DNA of 64,000 bases, from contig JAPTHN010000012.1 in the NCBI GenBank assembly GCA_026936325.1, forward strand, positions 43,472,537 through 43,536,536, read 5' to 3'. Source of the DNA: Platynereis dumerilii. Lineage: Eukaryota; Annelida; Polychaeta; Phyllodocida; Nereididae. Position 1 is the first letter of the stretch. Each line of letters starts with the position of its first letter. Shown here piece after piece: positions 20,500 to 31,922 of the stretch. The notes under the pieces are model-generated. The model was not told the origin of the DNA and did no database searches. It saw nothing but the letters and a program-made list of their open reading frames with translations. A program made the translations under genes and the position numbers.

Positions 20500-21480
20500 G
20501 GGAAAATTTTGTGCGAATAGACACACTGCCCTAACCTAGTCTGGTTCAAAGTTGAACGGCAGATTTTGGTTAGAGTAGGTCGGGCAAGAAGCCCGGGTTA
20601 GGTGAGAGGCCTCCCCAGGTTTATATCTAAACTTACATTTTGGTGCGTTCTCTTATTGTTAGGATTGAAGCTAGAGGCTTTTTTGGTGATGTCACAAATT
20701 TTCAAGTCGAACAGCACAAAACCATAGTAGAAATTAATGAAACAAAAAAATTCGCATAGTTTTTGTAACTTTGACTAATTCTTTGAAAGCGGTTGTCAGA
20801 AATAACTTTGGAAATTTTTAAGAGTATAATGGATATCTGCATTGCTTCACTTTAGGACCATCACATCAATATGATTTGGATCATGTTTTTTGCCTTTTAG
20901 TTCGAAATATAGAGGTCAAATTAAAATATGTGGGTTTGGGGCGAGAGGCCCCACATGGCATGGGGCATGAGGCCCCCTACACTGGGGCCTCAAAGCTGCT
21001 TCAGGAACCATGTAATAATGTGTACTTTACCTTAAATCTTGAAAATATAGCAAATTAAAATAGAAAAAAATGGGTCGAAATTGAAACTGGGCGAAAAATA
21101 TTAAAAAATGAATTTATGAACAGAAAAATTCTAAAATTCTGAAAAAGTGCATAGAATGCCTTAAAAATGATAGAAGAACCCCAAGAAATAACTTTCAAGC
21201 TAAATGCACTTACAAAAAAAATTGCCATAGGATTATAATAGGGGGCTTCTTGCCCGATGGGTGGGGTAAGAAGGCCATTTTCATTTTTTTACAAAAATGG
21301 CCGTAACTCCTTTATTAAAACTGGTAGACATTTGTTTCACTAGTTATAAATGGAGTCAAGTGATATCTTCCTGACAGCATAAGCATTCAAATAATCTACC
21401 ACAAAAAGTAGGTCAAATCGCACCTCAAAGTTAAGGGGGGCTGCATGCCCCGACCCACTCTAGGCCAGGACTTAGTATAA
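20500..21480. mobile_element. Decayed element with GGGC...GCCC palindromic words
   Basis: A left end near 20525 (CTGCCCTAACC...AGTAGGTCGGGC) is loosely answered near 21430-21470 (GCCCCGACCCACTCTAGGCC). Between them the words GGGCAAGAAGCCC, GGGCGAGAGGCCCC, GGGCATGAGGCCCC and GGGGGCTTCTTGCCC recur. No coding capacity is seen. The borders are uncertain. Confidence 0.35.
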
Positions 21481-22575
21481 ATTCTATTGATCAGCCATTG
21501 TCTAAGCATGCCAAAAAAAAAAAAGTATTGTTAGCAAAGCACCATATCGATTGAGCACTACAACAGAGGATTAAGGGAACACAAGACATATATATATACT
21601 CACATAACATCAAATAAACATCATAAACATAAACAGCATAAACAACTATGAACATGTATACTCAAAATGAACAAATTACCATGTCATACGAGTACCACAT
21701 GTTCAGTTCCTGTGGCCACCGGTGATTTGTGCAATGGTGAATGGTGATATGAATACTTTGAAGTAAGAATCTCTTTCAGACAATGTTATCAGTTTTTAGA
21801 ATTGTAGCCAAAAATTTGGATAGTCCAAAATTTACTTCATAACTTTCACTAGTGAGTATAAGGGACCGTTCAGAATTTATGACTGGGGGGATGGGAGTTT
21901 TGCTGGAACTTCCCGTAAAAAATTGATACCCCCCTTAAGTTTCATGCGGATTTTTAGTACCCCACCCTTAGGTTTCATGCGTATTTTTAGCGAAAGAAAA
22001 GTAGACTAAATGGTAGCTAATCTTCAAATTAAATATAATTTTTTTGTTGAATTACAAACTCATATACTCTTAAGTCTCCGTGGCTGTTTTCATCCAAATT
22101 CACCAAATATTTTTTGAGGAAAACGGTGTTTTTTTTAAAAATTTTGTTGCAATAAACTTACATATTTTCTCTTCAGATGTACATATTTTCCCCCAAAATA
22201 ATTTAACCTGTCCTGTGTTATGCGTCTATATGTGGGCCTCGAGTTGGTACCAAATATGTGCCACCAAAGTGAATACGAACGGAGAAAATGATGATAGAAG
22301 GGTGTTTTTTAGCCTGTTCTTCCATACAAAAAGCCAATTTTGGGTAATGGTGTGACACAAAAGACAAAAAAGTGTTCTGTTGTTGACGCAAATCGATTTC
22401 ATGTGCATTATCATTAATAACTGGATGAAGCGTAAGAGTAATAACAAAATTAAAGTGAAATTTGTTTTGGTTATTGCCTTTTTCAAGAAATTGGCCCCAA
22501 ATTTTGAGGAAAGCTACACAAAGAGCAAAATGTTGATAATTAAACATTGAAACATACTCCAACTACTGAAATATT
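21481..22575. other. AT-rich intergenic DNA with a truncated MITE end
   Basis: At 21862-21990 AGGGACCGTTCAGAATTTATG and a C-run-rich stretch match the left half of the element at 50464-50894, without a matching right end. The remaining open frames are short, AT-rich and unlike any known domain. I see no gene. Confidence 0.5.
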
Positions 22576-22693
22576 AGAGAGGCTTTGCTACACGTTACGT
22601 ATGACGTGTACGTGTGGAAGTGCTATCTAATAATAAGGTTGTCATGGCAACTCACACGTTCACGGGACCCGTATACGTGTAGCAAAACCTCTC
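22576..22693. mobile_element. 118-bp MITE with TA duplications
   Basis: The ends GAGAGG and CCTCTC are followed inward by inverted words (TTTGCTACACGT and ACGTGTAGCAAAA). Both sides are flanked by TA. A degenerate second copy lies at 43961-44078. It is non-coding and probably moved by a Tc1/mariner-type enzyme. Confidence 0.8.
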
Positions 22694-23570
22694 TATTGTG
22701 TTGATTATCACTACAAGTAATACTAGAATGATTGCTTTACTCCTCACAATAAAACCATGAAAATATGATCAATATTTTCCATAGTGTTACGCTTGCGACG
22801 AAGGCCCCTTTAAGAAATCTTTGTATTTTACCACAAGAAACCAGCTGCAGACCTGGATTACTTGTTTGTTTCTCAAAACTACACAGACTTTGCAATATTA
22901 CAAGCAAAACCAGATTTAAAACGGAGCTTTTATTTCTCTGTGGCACTACAAAGTATTCTTGGCGTTACGCTTGCGACGGATTCACCTACCCTGCTATTCA
23001 TTGGAATTTTTTAGTGAACTAAATTTTCCACAACCATAAGAAGCTCCAAAACGGGTAAGCAGATATAAGACTAGGTCTCAAGGGCCAAAAGATTCAATTG
23101 ACACATGTCAAAGGGACACTAGCGCATCCCAGATCAGTAAGCGTCAAATTTGACTTAATTTTTGGAAGTCAACCTTTAAATCCAAATAACTCAATAATGC
23201 CAACACAGGCAAATATAAATACTCAATTTGATAGATTTATGAAACCTGAGGATGTAGAAATTCTAAAAAGTGTAGGGAAATTGCCTTAGAATATGTCCAA
23301 ATTTGTAAAACCGAAAGAATTCAAGTGGTCAAAAATGTTATGTCACGTTTTATTAGTGAAAAAATGCTTGTTTTTCAAAGCAATTCAAATCTATCTCAAT
23401 ATAACTATGAGACAGAATAACGTGAAATTTTCAGGAAATTTGCACAAGAATGTACTTAAGGCAATGGTGCACCATTAAGTTGTCACAAACAGCCATTCTC
23501 AAATTTTGAGACCCCTACATCAAATATGCTGCGTGGCTTCATTATTTTTGAACTAGGCCATAAACGTTCG
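22694..23570. other. Intergenic DNA
   Basis: The phrase GTTACGCTTGCGACG occurs twice, at 22789 and 22963, about 174 bases apart, hinting at a repeat or element edge. The short open frames are not convincing. I see no gene, RNA or clear element border. Confidence 0.4.
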
Positions 23571-23574
23571 TCTG

Positions 23575-25484
23575 CTACAATACACGGTCGTTTGTTTCTA
23601 CCAAGTGAAGGTTATGAGAACTTAATCGGAATCTAGCAATGCTCTGATAGAGACATTTAGGGAGGTTTATATTTAGGTATGGCTCGAGACAAAAGTCTTT
23701 CTTAAACAATTTGTATGTTCGAAGCTTTGGGTTTTTACAACTGTCATTCATTTCAGCTAGCATTTTAGTTTGTTCTTGATCATATGATTTTTATAATATT
23801 CTATTCACATTGGAATTTTCATTCATATTATGTCTTGAGATCTTATGGACTCTTGCCAGCCAACAAGGCTGTTTCTTTATCAGTAATGATTTCTGTATTT
23901 CATAGGATTTATTAAGCAAAATAGGACAGTTGCCTGATTTTAATCTTTCCAAGTATTTTATGGCAGATACCTGTTGTCTACAGAGTAGGGAAAATCGTCC
24001 AGTGTCAGCTAGCACTGCGACAGTGGAAGTTTGAAGCCTGACACCAAGAAGATTTTTAAGAAACTGCAGTTGGATTTTCTCCAGCAGACCAATTTCTTTA
24101 ATTGAAAACCATAATTATTTCATTGTGATAATCAAGTATTGGCATGACATGATAATCAAACATTTTCATATACACTATTGCTGGTAGACATCAAACAGTC
24201 GATTTTGCACGCTCTTTTAGTGCATGCATTGCCTTTCGTGCCTGAGTTGCAAGATGTTCATGCATTTTTCATAAATTTTACCTGTGCTACTGATAATATG
24301 TCCAAGATATTTATAAGACTCAACAACTTCTACACTATCACCATCTATTGAGAAGTTATAAGAAGTATCATTTGTTGGTTTACGTCTACTTGGCTGAACT
24401 ACCATTATCTTACTTTTTTCTGAGTTGATCAACAAGTGCCATTTCCTACAATAAGATGCAAGGTTGTCTAACAATTTTTGCATTCCAGACACACTGCCAG
24501 AGACTACACTGTAAATTTTGAATTTTGAGTTAGCTTAATTGATTGAGTGAGATGGTTGCACAATTCCTTTGAGCCAAGATAGCTTGTTGTTTGCAAGTTA
24601 TAACAACATAAAGATTATCATAACTCAAAACGGCAAGCTATCATGCCTCAAACAAATTGTGCAGCCATCTCACTCAATCATTTGAGCTAGCTCAGAATTT
24701 CAGAATTTACAGTGTAGCACAAGGTCGTCTGCATATAAAAGATGAGTGAAAGTGACATCATTTATTTTAACGCCACTGCTTTGATCTAAGTACTCATTCA
24801 TATCAGAGAAAAATAAGTTAAACAGTTCAGGACTGACAATACCACCCTGGACAAAACCATGGGTACTATCAATACTTGATCCGAGTTGACCCTGCCATCT
24901 AACTCTAGCACCTGATTTTGAGAACATGCTTTGAATCATATTTAACAACCTGCCTCCATATCCTTGTTTAATTAATTTGTAATAGAGGAAAGTGCGGTCA
25001 ATGTAGGCCTATCTATAATGAACACATTGTCACTGGTTCTACATCCTTTACAGAAACCAAATTGGTATGGATCAATTGAATTAGTTGCTTCCTCTTGAAA
25101 AACAAATCTTTATTGACAATTGATTCAAAAACCTTCCTCATACAAGCCATTAAAGTCAGAGGTTCAGTTAGATAATCGCAGAGATATTTATAAAACTCAT
25201 TACTTATGCCATCACTTCCTGGAACTTTACCACAGTTAAGATGCTTCAGTTCAGTTTCTACCTCATGCATGGTGATTGGGGCATCAGTAATAAATGAAGA
25301 AAGTTGTGGCTGGCTGCTGTATGAATTCATATAATGCTCTATTTCAATTGGAAATTGCATGTCAAATTTCTCCTGAGCAACCACTGGTGGAGACTGAATG
25401 CCTGAGAAGTAAGTCTCAAATGCATTTAGAGTTATATTGGTGCTTTGTGTTTGTGTAGCACCTTAATGGGCTATATCGTGAGTT
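23575..25484 (-). pseudogene. Decayed LINE (non-LTR retrotransposon) ORF2 remnant
   Basis: Read on the minus strand, blocks appear in ORF2 order. 25384-25013 has Leu-Asn-Cys-Gly-Lys-Val-Pro-Gly-Ser-Asp-Gly-Ile-Ser. 24948-24715 has Gly-Phe-Val-Gln-Gly-Gly-Ile-Val-Ser-Pro and the catalytic Leu-Leu-Tyr-Ala-Asp-Asp-Leu-Val-Leu. 24500-24217 has Asn-Ser-Glu-Lys-Ser-Lys and Tyr-Lys-Tyr-Leu-Gly-His. 24015-23791 and 23763-23575 are C-terminal, with Ala-Arg-Phe-Arg-Leu-Ser-Ser-His-Asn-Leu. Several stops and frame shifts break it. The endonuclease part is missing, cut off near 25485 by another element. A 208-bp MITE sits inside, just after Tyr-Ala-Asp-Asp. The clade is not certain. Confidence 0.8.
24507..24714. 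mobile_element. 208-bp MITE inside the LINE, TA duplications
   Basis: It starts CACTGTAAA and ends TTTACAGTG, flanked by TA on both sides. The inverted match continues through TGATTGAGTGAGATGG and the TAGCTTG words. Its insertion splits the LINE frame directly after the catalytic motif, so it is younger than the LINE. A related decayed copy is at about 19704-19905. Confidence 0.85.
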
Positions 25485-26740
25485 ACACTACCCTCCAAAA
25501 GTTTGAATACACCTGGAAAGGTGAGGTTTCTTTTAAAAATACTTCATCTTGAAGTTGCACATCAATATGCCACGGACAACTCAGTCACAAGGGGCGATGG
25601 GGCTGACGAGCCTAATCATGGTAATCACTAGCCTTAATCATTAATTTTCAAATTTGTTGTGTGTGACTTACAAAGTATATCTAGAATAAAAAGACTGCTT
25701 ACTCTAATTATTTAAAAAGAATGTTTGAATCAGGTTAAACAAAATTGAGATGTCAAGTTGACCTAATCAGCCTCTCACCCAACTTCAGCCCCTTACAGAA
25801 AACTCCCTGTAATCAAATTTTGATGTGGCCAAGATGCCAGTTTTTCAGTTTGATGTCATTGTCAATGTGTTTAGAATAAATTATGAAAAGTTGATGACCA
25901 TTCTAACACAAGAACCATGCTTTCATAGTGGACAGCATTTTGCTTGTTTTACAACGCAAATAGTACACAAAATGAAAAAAAGGTTAGGCAAAACGTTAAC
26001 TCTGTGAGTTGGCTGTACCAATTCACCGAAACAAGGGCAACCCAAAGAAGGTTTCATGGGAAGGAAAAATTAGTTTTCTTTGATAAATTGAGGTTTAATC
26101 AATATCTTTTTGTTGTTTACTCATGGAATTTGGTAGTGCATAAGATATGTCAATTTAACCTTACTTCAGCCCCAATGGTCTTAACTTCAGCCAAACCAAA
26201 CCCAAGTTCAGCCCCAGGTTACCCCAAATTCCAGTCAGTCAACCTCACATGAGAAGTTGGTTTATTTATAAAAATGTAACTTTTAAATCATCTTTAGGTC
26301 CGGTATCATGGAATAGACCAATTGCCTGAATTGGAGTTTAAAAAGCATTTTTTATTGTCTTTCCATGAAAACGATGAATATTTTCAGAGCTGTTTTGAAA
26401 TCCATATTTGGAGGATTGAGTTTTTCAGACTTGATATTTTATATAGAGGTAAGTAATTAAGGACAAATTTAATCAGTCTGCTGTTTCTATGACAATAGGA
26501 TTGGTTGAAGCCAGGTAATGGTGGCTGAAGTTAGGTACATCCTAGGCTGAAGTTAGGTACTACGCGGCTGAAGTTAGGTACATGTCCCACTTTTGTCTTT
26601 GGAGCACATTTGCACTGCCTTATAAGGCATATGGCTGTTTTACCCTCAGCCATGTTCACATGGCCTGGATATTGCAGTGCAGTGGCGTCTGTCAGTCTGT
26701 CTGGCTGTCTAGATGTCTGTCTCTCATGCCTCTTAATTAT
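25485..26740. other. Tc1-like terminal-repeat scrap and repeated GGCTGAAGTTAGGT words
   Basis: At 25485 TACACTACCCTCCAAAAGTT resembles a Tc1-type terminal repeat, with no partner end seen. From 25780 to 26220 AACTTCAGCC recurs, and near 26520-26580 its complement GGCTGAAGTTAGGTA occurs three times, suggesting an element with inverted subterminal repeats over about 0.8 kb. No gene is seen. Confidence 0.35.
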
Positions 26741-27102
26741 TATTATTTTACTAGCATTTATTACATTTCTATAACGCTACCTGCGACTGCTCTGCAGTCG
26801 TTCTGGTGCGCTTTACAATTCATATTGTCATTTATTTGTGCACAGTGTATATACAATGAAATGGACAGTGTTCTTAGATCCAGGTGGTTTCTTCAGTCCA
26901 TTCGTCCTGGTGGAGTCTGGCTGGAGGTATTGCTGCTCACACCCAACAGGAGGGTGACCCCTGCCAACACAAGTGGCCACCCTCCACAGCCACAGCCACA
27001 GCCACAATCAACTCACACCCTATTGATTTCCAGGACTGGGGTTCGAACCTATGTCCTCAAGTGCCAGTGGATTCGCAGTCAAGCGCTCTAACTATTCGGC
27101 TG
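26733..27102 (-). mobile_element. tRNA-derived SINE
   Basis: On the minus strand it begins CAGCCGAATAGTTAGAGCGC, an A box, and has the B box GGTTCGAACCC about 35 bases later. It runs through a body with AAAGCGCACCAGAACG and ends in a TAATAATAATAA tail near 26740. This is the standard layout of a tRNA-headed SINE. It lies just beyond the 3' end of gene C. Confidence 0.75.
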
Positions 27103-27116
27103 TGAGAACTCTTAAT

Positions 27117-27320
27117 CATAGAAATACATAGAACGGACATGAGGCTGTATGATGCCACCTCAAGCTAATTATGATGTGACATCGTGCCATTGTTATAAGT
27201 GACATCACTGTTATTGGTGACATCATGATTACATTGTGCCAGGATACAGGGCAGTTCCAAGATGGTGGATTTGGTTGCTGCGTCTGCCAGAGCCTCATGT
27301 CCGTTCTATGTATTTCTATG
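27117..27320. mobile_element. MITE at the 3' end of gene C (14-bp flanking repeat)
   Basis: The ends are CATAGAAATACATAGAACGG and its complement at 27301-27320. The 14-base word TGAGAACTCTTAAT flanks it at 27103-27116 and, after one extra A, at 27322-27335. That word includes the stop codon of gene C. A second copy of the family is at 32074-32367. The interior carries several TGACATCA-like words. Confidence 0.8.
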
Positions 27321-27330
27321 ATGAGAACTC

Positions 27331-27612
27331 TTAATCCAAACAAATCACATATGCATTGCCCTTCCAGAATCCTTCGATATTTTCTCGAGTGGGACTTTTT
27401 GAGAATTCTGGTCGATAACAACTATTCACTGGTACTGTAGACACACAAATCCACTTTCCTGCGTAATTTCTGGATATTTCTCTGTAGATTGATAGGTCTG
27501 ATTTAGCATAGACAGGATATCCACCACATTTTCTATCAGCATATTTGTACGTCCCGTGACAGGCTGCATACAACGAAGCATTTATCCGGAATTGTTGGCA
27601 AAAGTTTTCTTT
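27331..27612 (-). CDS. Gene C exon 3: six-Cys CGGYP domain
   Basis: The acceptor TTTTTTCAG lies at 27621-27613. The exon starts Lys-Glu-Asn-Phe-Cys in phase 0 and runs 93 residues to a TAA at 27333-27331. Cysteines: Phe-Cys, Ala-Ala-Cys, Lys-Cys-Gly-Gly-Tyr-Pro, Trp-Ile-Cys, Asn-Ser-Cys, Ile-Cys-Leu-Asp. The 282-base length equals that of genes A, D and F. The stop codon lies inside a 14-base word duplicated around a MITE. Function is unknown; it is secreted by inference from exon 2. Confidence 0.85.
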   Translation of the reverse strand, partial: KENFCQQFRINASLYAACHGTYKYADRKCGGYPVYAKSDLSIYREISRNYAGKWICVSTVPVNSCYRPEFSKSPTRENIEGFWKGNAYVICLD

Positions 27613-28164
27613 CTGAAAAAAGTAAATTAAACTAGAATGAGCGCTCAGAGATCGCATACTTCTGCCTGCCTTAAAATTAAAACTGAACAGAACTTTCTAA
27701 TTTATGATGTCCGTTATCAATAATCAAGCAGTTTAAAGAACATGCAATGTCTCTCCGTTTATCTCTCTATTTATGTATTTATCTATTTGTCTTTTTATCT
27801 GTTTATGTTTCTATCATGTGTCAGGTTTTTAAAAATATTTTTTTAAGGATAATTTGTCTTTTTTTTTCTTGCAAAGTATGATTCATGGCATAAGCAACAT
27901 GATCTTCAACTGAGAATACTTTTCTATGTAATAGATATGTCTGTTAACAACTAAAAAAGATCTGAAGCTAAGATTAAATGTAAGCAGCCATAAATTGCAT
28001 TTGATTATTATTACACTGACCAACGCCAATCAAGAAGCAATGACAGAAGCAATGACAATCAATAGAATACAGTATTAAATTAGATTCAATCAAGATGTCA
28101 TAACTGCTGAACATATTGTAGATGTATACACTCTCTCCTAGGCTGCTAGTGCAAAAATGATGTG
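27613..28164. other. Intron 2 of gene C, first part
   Basis: AT-rich DNA with pyrimidine-rich, TATC-like low-complexity sequence near 27750-27810. No exon, RNA gene or element border is seen. Confidence 0.5.
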
Positions 28165-28971
28165 TGATGGTGAAAATGCAAAACCTTGTATGTCAAAATT
28201 TTGCTATTTTTAGATTTTGGGTGGAATGACTATTTCACTATCCAATACATGTTGTCGATTGGTAACCTTGCCAGTTTCCTATTTTGGGAAGCTGTAACTG
28301 AATGATTTCACCAAACCTTGTATGTTGATTTGTTCCAAAAAGTGAAAGTGCAAAACCTTGTAACTCAAATCAGAACTTTGAAGCGCATATTTTGGGATAT
28401 TTCAACTTTTTTTGAAAAACAATGATTGTGTTACTTTTTTATGGCTCACAGCAAATTTCCTAATTAAAACAATTTTACCAGCCTATATTTGTTTTGGTGA
28501 TGTAGGCTATTGAAAAGGAATGTGCACGGAAATTTGAAAAAAAATTCATTTTCCTCTTTCTTGCCATTGTGGAAACTCAATAAAATTTGTTTCTGTAATC
28601 CGTCATGGTCAAATTATAGTTTTTTCTGTATACACAAATTACACATAGATTGAAAGTATTTTAAATGCTGCAAGTTGCTTTAAAATGTGTTAAATGATCG
28701 AGTTACAAGGTTTTACACTTCAATTAAAAAGTGAAAGTGCAAAATCTTGTTAGTCGACATTTTCAATCACATCTGATGGTAACATCAATGCTTGGGGTCA
28801 ATAACCTCTGACAAAAAATACACTACAAATGGGTGTCACTTCCTATATATATCAGGTTGACCATAACTCACATATTAATAAACATTAACAAAAAAAAAAA
28901 GTTTGATAGTTTTTTTCAATTTCTGAAAAAAAATTTTTTTTTATGCATAAGGTTTTGCACTTTCACCCTCG
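28165..28971. mobile_element. 805-bp MITE family, copy 1 (in intron 2 of gene C)
   Basis: The ends are GATGGTGAAAATGCAAAACC and its complement near 28950-28970. The word GTGAAAGTGCAAAACCTTG returns inside at about 28337-28360 and 28725-28750. Copy 2 at 46955-47759 aligns along the whole length. This copy has more changes in its terminal repeats and no clear target duplication, so it looks older. Confidence 0.75.
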
Positions 28972-29049
28972 GATACTATTACAGTGCATGCAGCATCGCA
29001 GCATTGTAGAAGTCTATTTTCGAATTTCTTTAACTGTACCCAGTCAGCA

Positions 29050-29140
29050 TGCCTCGGCGGTCCAACGTCGGCCCAGCGTCAGTCCGATGTCAGTAGCATC
29101 GGACCAGCTTCGGGCCGACGTTGGAACGCCGAGGCACACT
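29050..29140. repeat. GC-rich hairpin
   Basis: TGCCTCGGCGGTCCAACGTC pairs with GACGTTGGAACGCCGAGGCA, with a second pair (CCGATG and CATCGG) nearer the centre. It is a near-perfect 85-90 base foldback in AT-rich DNA, probably a small palindromic mobile element. Confidence 0.7.
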
Positions 29141-30025
29141 GATAGGATAGTGCCAAAAAAGCTCCAATATTCACCTAAATTTAATCAGGTATTGTGTAGT
29201 ACAAAGGAACACATAATGCCAAAGGAAATCTAAATCCATTGAGTATTGTTGGCAGGAGTTGATTAACAAACACACAAACCCACAAGCAGATATCCCAGAA
29301 ACTGCCCACCCTCATATTACTCCGCCTGCAAAAGGCAGAGTAATTACTCCATTATATACCATCTAAATGATCTGGCATGGTGTTTAAGCATTGGACAATT
29401 GATATTGGGATAATTTTTGCAAAATTTAAATGGACAAAGCAAGAAAAACGGAAATGTCGAACAGTCATTCAGTTGTGTTGTTTTGCACTTAATTTTTAAG
29501 TGGCATTTAAAGAGTCCAAACGGGTAATTCATATTTTATGCAAAAGAGTTAACATGGTAAAGTGGCTGTTTGCTAGAACTTAACTGTAGTACATGTTGAA
29601 ACTGAACTGTGTGCAAAGTCAACCAAAATACTATATTTTTATCATTTTCTTTTTAAGAAGTGAGTCATTAGTAATTACTTCACAATTTCATATTTGTTCA
29701 GAGCAGCCTTTCAGGCACCTCTGATTTCTTACCCTGCTGTTTGGGAAAAATGGTGTCATCTACGCCATTTACCCATGAGGAAGTGCACTGTAAAACAGGA
29801 ATGTCTAATTTACAGTCAAGCAGTATTAGAGTACTTTGTGTGCTACCTTTATGCTATTGAATATACATGTAGGCCTACTGCTAGGCCTCATGACAGGATT
29901 TAACATTTCTTTTTTTACAGTTTGGATGCCACTATTGATGATGCTCAAAATTATATATAATAAAATTAATAACCAGAAAAAATATATAACAGCCTGATTT
30001 TGTGCAAGTCCAAGAGTTTCTTTAT
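29141..30025. other. Intron 2 of gene C, middle
   Basis: CTCCGCCTGCAAAAGGCAGAG near 29321-29341 is a short palindrome that may be an element end. Otherwise AT-rich, without a convincing exon or RNA gene. Confidence 0.4.
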
Positions 30026-30954
30026 TTTATCACCTGGTTGGCTGTGAATATCACTGTTTATCCCATGTCTAGCAACATTTCTCCCTGATACTGAGCTTTT
30101 TCCCTGGTGAATACAACAAGGAGAGGGAAAATACGAGGGAAAATACAGACTTAATGAGCTGAAGAGGGAAATACAAGAAATTAATGAGATTGACAGGGAA
30201 AATACGAGAATCCACCAATCAGAAGCAGCCTGCGCAATGACGTCACCATGACGACACGACGTCACCATACTCATGCAGTGTAAACATCAGCAGAGCAAGA
30301 GAGAAGGCAAAAAAAAAACTGACAAGTGTTTTGGGCCTCAGATCGCTCAAAAATGCTCCGATTTCATTGGGGAAAAAACTGACATGTAGCTAATCATTTG
30401 CTCTATGGATGTGGATGTTATTTGGTACTCAGCTCTCTTTATTTTTGCCGTACGGCACTTTCTTCGGCGATCGGAGACATCGTAAATTCTACTTTTTGAC
30501 AAGTGAGTCTTACAAAATTCAGATTGACAATGAAGTGGGCCAAAGACATGGGATAAATAGGTTATGACATGGCTTTGACCTGTATTTCCCAGATATTTTC
30601 ACCCTCGACCCCCGTATTTCCCTCGACCCTGCGGGTCTCGGGAAATACGGGGTCTCGGGTGAAAATATCAGGGAAATACAGGTCAAAGCCATGAAATAAC
30701 CTATAATTACAGTCAAAATATCAGGGCCTATGATATTGTAAAAATACCACCCTTCAAGGGCAATATTTTGTAACAATGGTTATGACATCACCAGCATTTC
30801 AGCTGCCTGATGATGTCACAAACCAAACAAGGGCCAGAATAATGAGATTGTGACGTCATGTCCATCGTTGCTCCATGGTGACGTCACATTTTTGTAATGG
30901 CAGAAAATAGTCCCACTTTATAACTGAAAATTTGAGGTAAAACCAGGTGATAAA
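30026..30954. mobile_element. Inverted-repeat element with a large internal hairpin
   Basis: TTTATCACCTGGTT at 30026 is matched by its complement ending at 30954. Inside are repeats of AGGGAAAATACGAG (30120-30215), CRE-like TGACGTCA words (30239, 30265, 30852, 30889) and a hairpin of about 145 bases at 30557-30705. No coding frame is seen. Confidence 0.5.
30557..30705. repeat. Long hairpin (about 70-base arms)
   Basis: The left arm (ATAGGTTAT, GGCTTTGACCTGTATTTCCC, ATATTTTCACCC, CCCCGTATTTCCC) is answered in order by the right arm, with the turn near CCCTGCGGG at about 30628-30636. A few mismatched bases break the arms. Confidence 0.85.
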
Positions 30955-30986
30955 AACAAAACGACCACACATCAGGGCACTTCGTA

Positions 30987-31044
30987 CAATATCACTCGCT
31001 GTTGTGTGAATTAATATTAATTCACACAACAGCTCGTGATATTG
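30987..31044. repeat. 58-base palindrome
   Basis: CAATATCAC and CTGTTGTGTGAATTAAT on the left pair with ATTAATTCACACAACAG and GTGATATTG on the right. The exact centre lies in TTAATATTAA at 31015-31016. The match is essentially perfect but for one small internal patch. Confidence 0.9.
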
Positions 31045-31729
31045 TTACTCAGTGACCCTGACTTGGGTTGTTTTGTTATAATAAATCAATTTGTTTTAAT
31101 ATTAAAGTTACCCCGAATGATAGGTCAGGTTTCAAAAAAATATTTGTCCAATTTTTACATTTTATTGTGTAGCGTGGCCATACTGACCAATGTGCAAATT
31201 TTCTTTGCGTTTGGGGTCTTATTTCTTGCTTAAATGCTCCCACTTATGTCCTAAATGACCCCTAGACTTATTTCAGGTACGCGAGGAAAAAACTGGCATT
31301 GCTGAGTGCAATCAACTTTGTGACGTCATCACCATTGTTAGAATTAGTTAACTTATTACTATATATTTTTAACAATGGTCATTGTGACGTCATCAACAAT
31401 GGTTGTGCTGGAGGTGGGAGGCACTATCAAGAAAATGTAAAAGAAATAACTGAATAATTTATTTTATCAAAGTGACACTTAAATAAATTAGTGAAAAAGA
31501 TTACTGGTTAAACATTTATATTATTCTACACTTGAAACCATCAATATTTTTCAAAGAATTTTATCATTCAGGGCAACTTTAACTGCAACTTTAACTTCTG
31601 CAAATGGAAGCATACCGGCTTATGGTATCTATGCTTCTCGCAATCTCGCATCATCATTTTTGCTAAGACTTGTGATCATTACTGTTATTTCTCAATGAGG
31701 CACATTTCATTATGTGATTCTCTCCTCAG
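31045..31729. other. Intron 2 of gene C, with two more CRE-like sites
   Basis: TGTGACGTCATCACCATTGT near 31319 and its inverted partner ACAATGG...TGACGTCATCAACAATGG near 31374-31402 form a pair about 60 bases apart. No exon is visible. Confidence 0.4.
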
Positions 31730-31922
31730 GCATGGATATCTATATAGATATTGCGGTGTTTACAAAAATCACGAAACAGTGTTTATAACATACGCAAAGT
31801 CAATCAAAGAGAATAAAGAAGAGATTCCTCTTCCGGTGATGGTATGTAGCAGATTTCCATTCCAGGGTCTTGTGTGGGAGGAGATGGAAGGTTGGACGTC
31901 CTTAAAGGCCTTAACATCACAT
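31730..31922 (+). CDS. Candidate lone exon resembling a DEG/ENaC channel segment
   Basis: The acceptor CTCTCCTCAG ends at 31729 and the donor GTGAGT begins at 31923. One frame reads through: His-Gly-Tyr-Leu-Tyr-Arg-Tyr, then Lys-Glu-Glu-Ile-Pro-Leu-Pro-Val-Met-Val-Cys-Ser-Arg-Phe-Pro-Phe. Pro-Leu-Pro-x3-Val-Cys-x3-Pro-Phe recalls the block just after the first membrane helix of DEG/ENaC sodium channels. No neighbouring channel exons were found, and it lies antisense in an intron of gene C. It may be a displaced exon, a retained scrap of a gene, or chance. Confidence is low. Confidence 0.3.

Noticed and set aside
22080-22562. Overlapping open frames on both strands
   Set aside because: They are AT-rich, without splice signals or known motifs, and typical of chance frames.
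26582-27105. Plus-strand open frame of about 170 codons
   Set aside because: It overlaps a tRNA-derived SINE on the other strand and has no domain.
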